Source: F23-B02 sp963629425 (GTDB taxonomy: Bacteria > Bacillota > Clostridia > Oscillospirales > Oscillospiraceae). From it: 23,048 nucleotides of DNA. Positions 22,365 through 23,048 of this stretch are shown in pieces. The translations under genes were made by a program, and so were the position numbers. The stretch is taken from the NCBI GenBank assembly GCA_963629425.1, contig CAVGIU010000016.1, forward strand, positions 1-23,048, given 5' to 3'. The notes beneath the pieces were generated by a model. The model saw only the letters and a program-made list of their open reading frames with translations. It ran no database searches and had not been told where the DNA came from. Position 1 is the first letter of the stretch, and each line of letters starts with the position of its first letter.

Positions 22365-23048
22365 TTACTTTGCCAGAACAGCGCCGCTGATGACCATGCG
22401 CTGGATCTCGCTGGTGCCTTCGCCGATCTCAAGCAGCTTTGCGTCGCGGTAGAAGCGCTCAACGTGGAACTCGCGGCTGTAGCCGTTGCCGCCGAGCACC
22501 TGGATGCACTCGTCGCAGATCTCGCAGCACCACTTGGAGCTCATGAGTTTGAGCATTGCGGCCTCGACGGTGTGGCGCTGGCCTTCGCTCTTCATCTGTG
22601 CGGTATCCCATACCATCAGATCCATTGCGCGGATCTTTGCAGCCATGTCGGCGAACTTGAATGCAACGCCTTGGTACTTTGCAATGGGCTTGCCGAAGGT
22701 GACACGCTCGTTTGCGTAGTTCTTTGCGACCTCCATTGCGTGCTGTGCAAGGCCGGAAGCGATAGCGCCGATCGAGATACGCGCGCCGTCAAGAGCCATC
22801 ATCGCGATCTTGAAGCCTGCGCCCTCCTTGCCGACGAGTGCGTCTGCGGGAAGCTTGATGTTATCGAAGCTCAGCTCGCAGGTAGCGCTGCCGCACATGC
22901 CCATCTTGTGCTCGAACTTACCGACGGTCAGACCCTCTGCGTCCTTGGGAACGATGAAAACGCTGATGCCCTTTGCGCCTGCTTCGGGATCGGTCTTGGC
23001 CATGATCAGATAGTAGTCTGCAACGCCGGAGTTGGTGATCCATGCCTT
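22365..23048 (-). CDS. Acyl-CoA dehydrogenase, C-terminal part (5' end outside window)
   Basis: This flavoenzyme oxidises acyl-CoA to 2-enoyl-CoA, or runs in reverse as an enoyl-CoA reductase with a bifurcating ETF. The frame is open to the last base; 227 residues are visible, about 60% of the usual 380. They start with KAWITNSGVADYYLIMAKTD, the end of the middle beta domain, so an ATG at 23003 is internal. The C-terminal helical domain has FDNIKLPADALVG, ALDGARISIGAIA, ANERVTFGKPIAKYQG, LQVLGGNGYSREFHVER-type sequence (here IQVLGGNGYSREF) and YRDAKLLEIGEGTSEIQR. The Glu before GTSEIQR is the expected catalytic base, as in butyryl-CoA and medium-chain dehydrogenases. It is upstream of etfB in the same operon. 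CaiA-like crotonobetainyl-CoA reductase and butyryl-CoA dehydrogenase are both possible. Confidence 0.92.
   Translation of the reverse strand, partial: KAWITNSGVADYYLIMAKTDPEAGAKGISVFIVPKDAEGLTVGKFEHKMGMCGSATCELSFDNIKLPADALVGKEGAGFKIAMMALDGARISIGAIASGLAQHAMEVAKNYANERVTFGKPIAKYQGVAFKFADMAAKIRAMDLMVWDTAQMKSEGQRHTVEAAMLKLMSSKWCCEICDECIQVLGGNGYSREFHVERFYRDAKLLEIGEGTSEIQRMVISGAVLAK

Noticed and set aside
22340..22462. Longer N-terminus for EtfB
   Set aside because: EtfB proteins begin MKIxVxVKQVPDT; the extension is the out-of-frame end of the dehydrogenase gene, and GGAGAGA precedes the ATG at 22339.

Overview
The window looks like chromosomal DNA of a spore-forming Clostridia-class Firmicute, most likely Oscillospiraceae/Ruminococcaceae-like. 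The reasons are the gene order yqfC-yqfD-phoH-ybeY-era-yqzL-recO, two sporulation loci, an HPr carrying both His15 and Ser46, strong GGAGG-type ribosome binding sites, moderately G+C-rich coding sequence with AT-rich promoters, and a clostridial-type Acd/EtfBA operon. This is inferred from gene content; no marker rRNA or tRNA gene is present.

Layout. (1) 1-334: 3' part of a Nudix ADP-ribose pyrophosphatase. (2) 358-6243, + strand: a sigma-A promoter drives murA, a WalJ-like metallo-beta-lactamase protein, rlmH, a small DUF2007-like gene, an alpha-phosphoglucomutase and two half-size chromate-type (CHR) transporters. The likely terminator of this unit lies inside the 3' end of the convergent YlbJ-like gene. 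(3) 6156-7115, - strand: YlbJ-like sporulation membrane protein, divergent from yqfC. (4) 7181-14313, + strand: a tightly packed, mostly overlapping cluster yqfC-yqfD-phoH-ybeY-era-yqzL-recO-mutS2. Its largest gap (59 bases, before the 43-codon yqzL) holds a perfect 10-bp hairpin that buries the yqzL ribosome binding site. (5) 14370-15630, + strand: ptsH (HPr) with its own promoter and a hairpin after it, then an EamA/DMT permease. (6) 15611-19077, + strand: uvrC-rsmD-coaD and a coiled-coil protein, ending in a textbook terminator. (7) 19084-23048, - strand: the 3' end of an operon acyl-CoA dehydrogenase - etfB - etfA - CaiB/BaiF-family CoA-transferase, converging on unit 6, with a structured 3' region.

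How the genes work together. Units 2 to 6 are mostly housekeeping: peptidoglycan precursor synthesis, ribosome and rRNA maturation (RlmH, YbeY, Era, RsmD), DNA repair and recombination (RecO, MutS2, UvrC), CoA synthesis (CoaD), sugar-phosphate metabolism and PTS/catabolite signalling (HPr), with sporulation genes inserted. Unit 7 is the most accessory-looking part: a CoA-transferase would activate an organic acid, and an acyl-CoA dehydrogenase with a bifurcating-type ETF would reduce or oxidise the CoA ester. The substrate cannot be read from this window. No CRISPR array, insertion sequence, prophage, tRNA or rRNA was seen, and no non-coding stretch exceeds about 225 bases.
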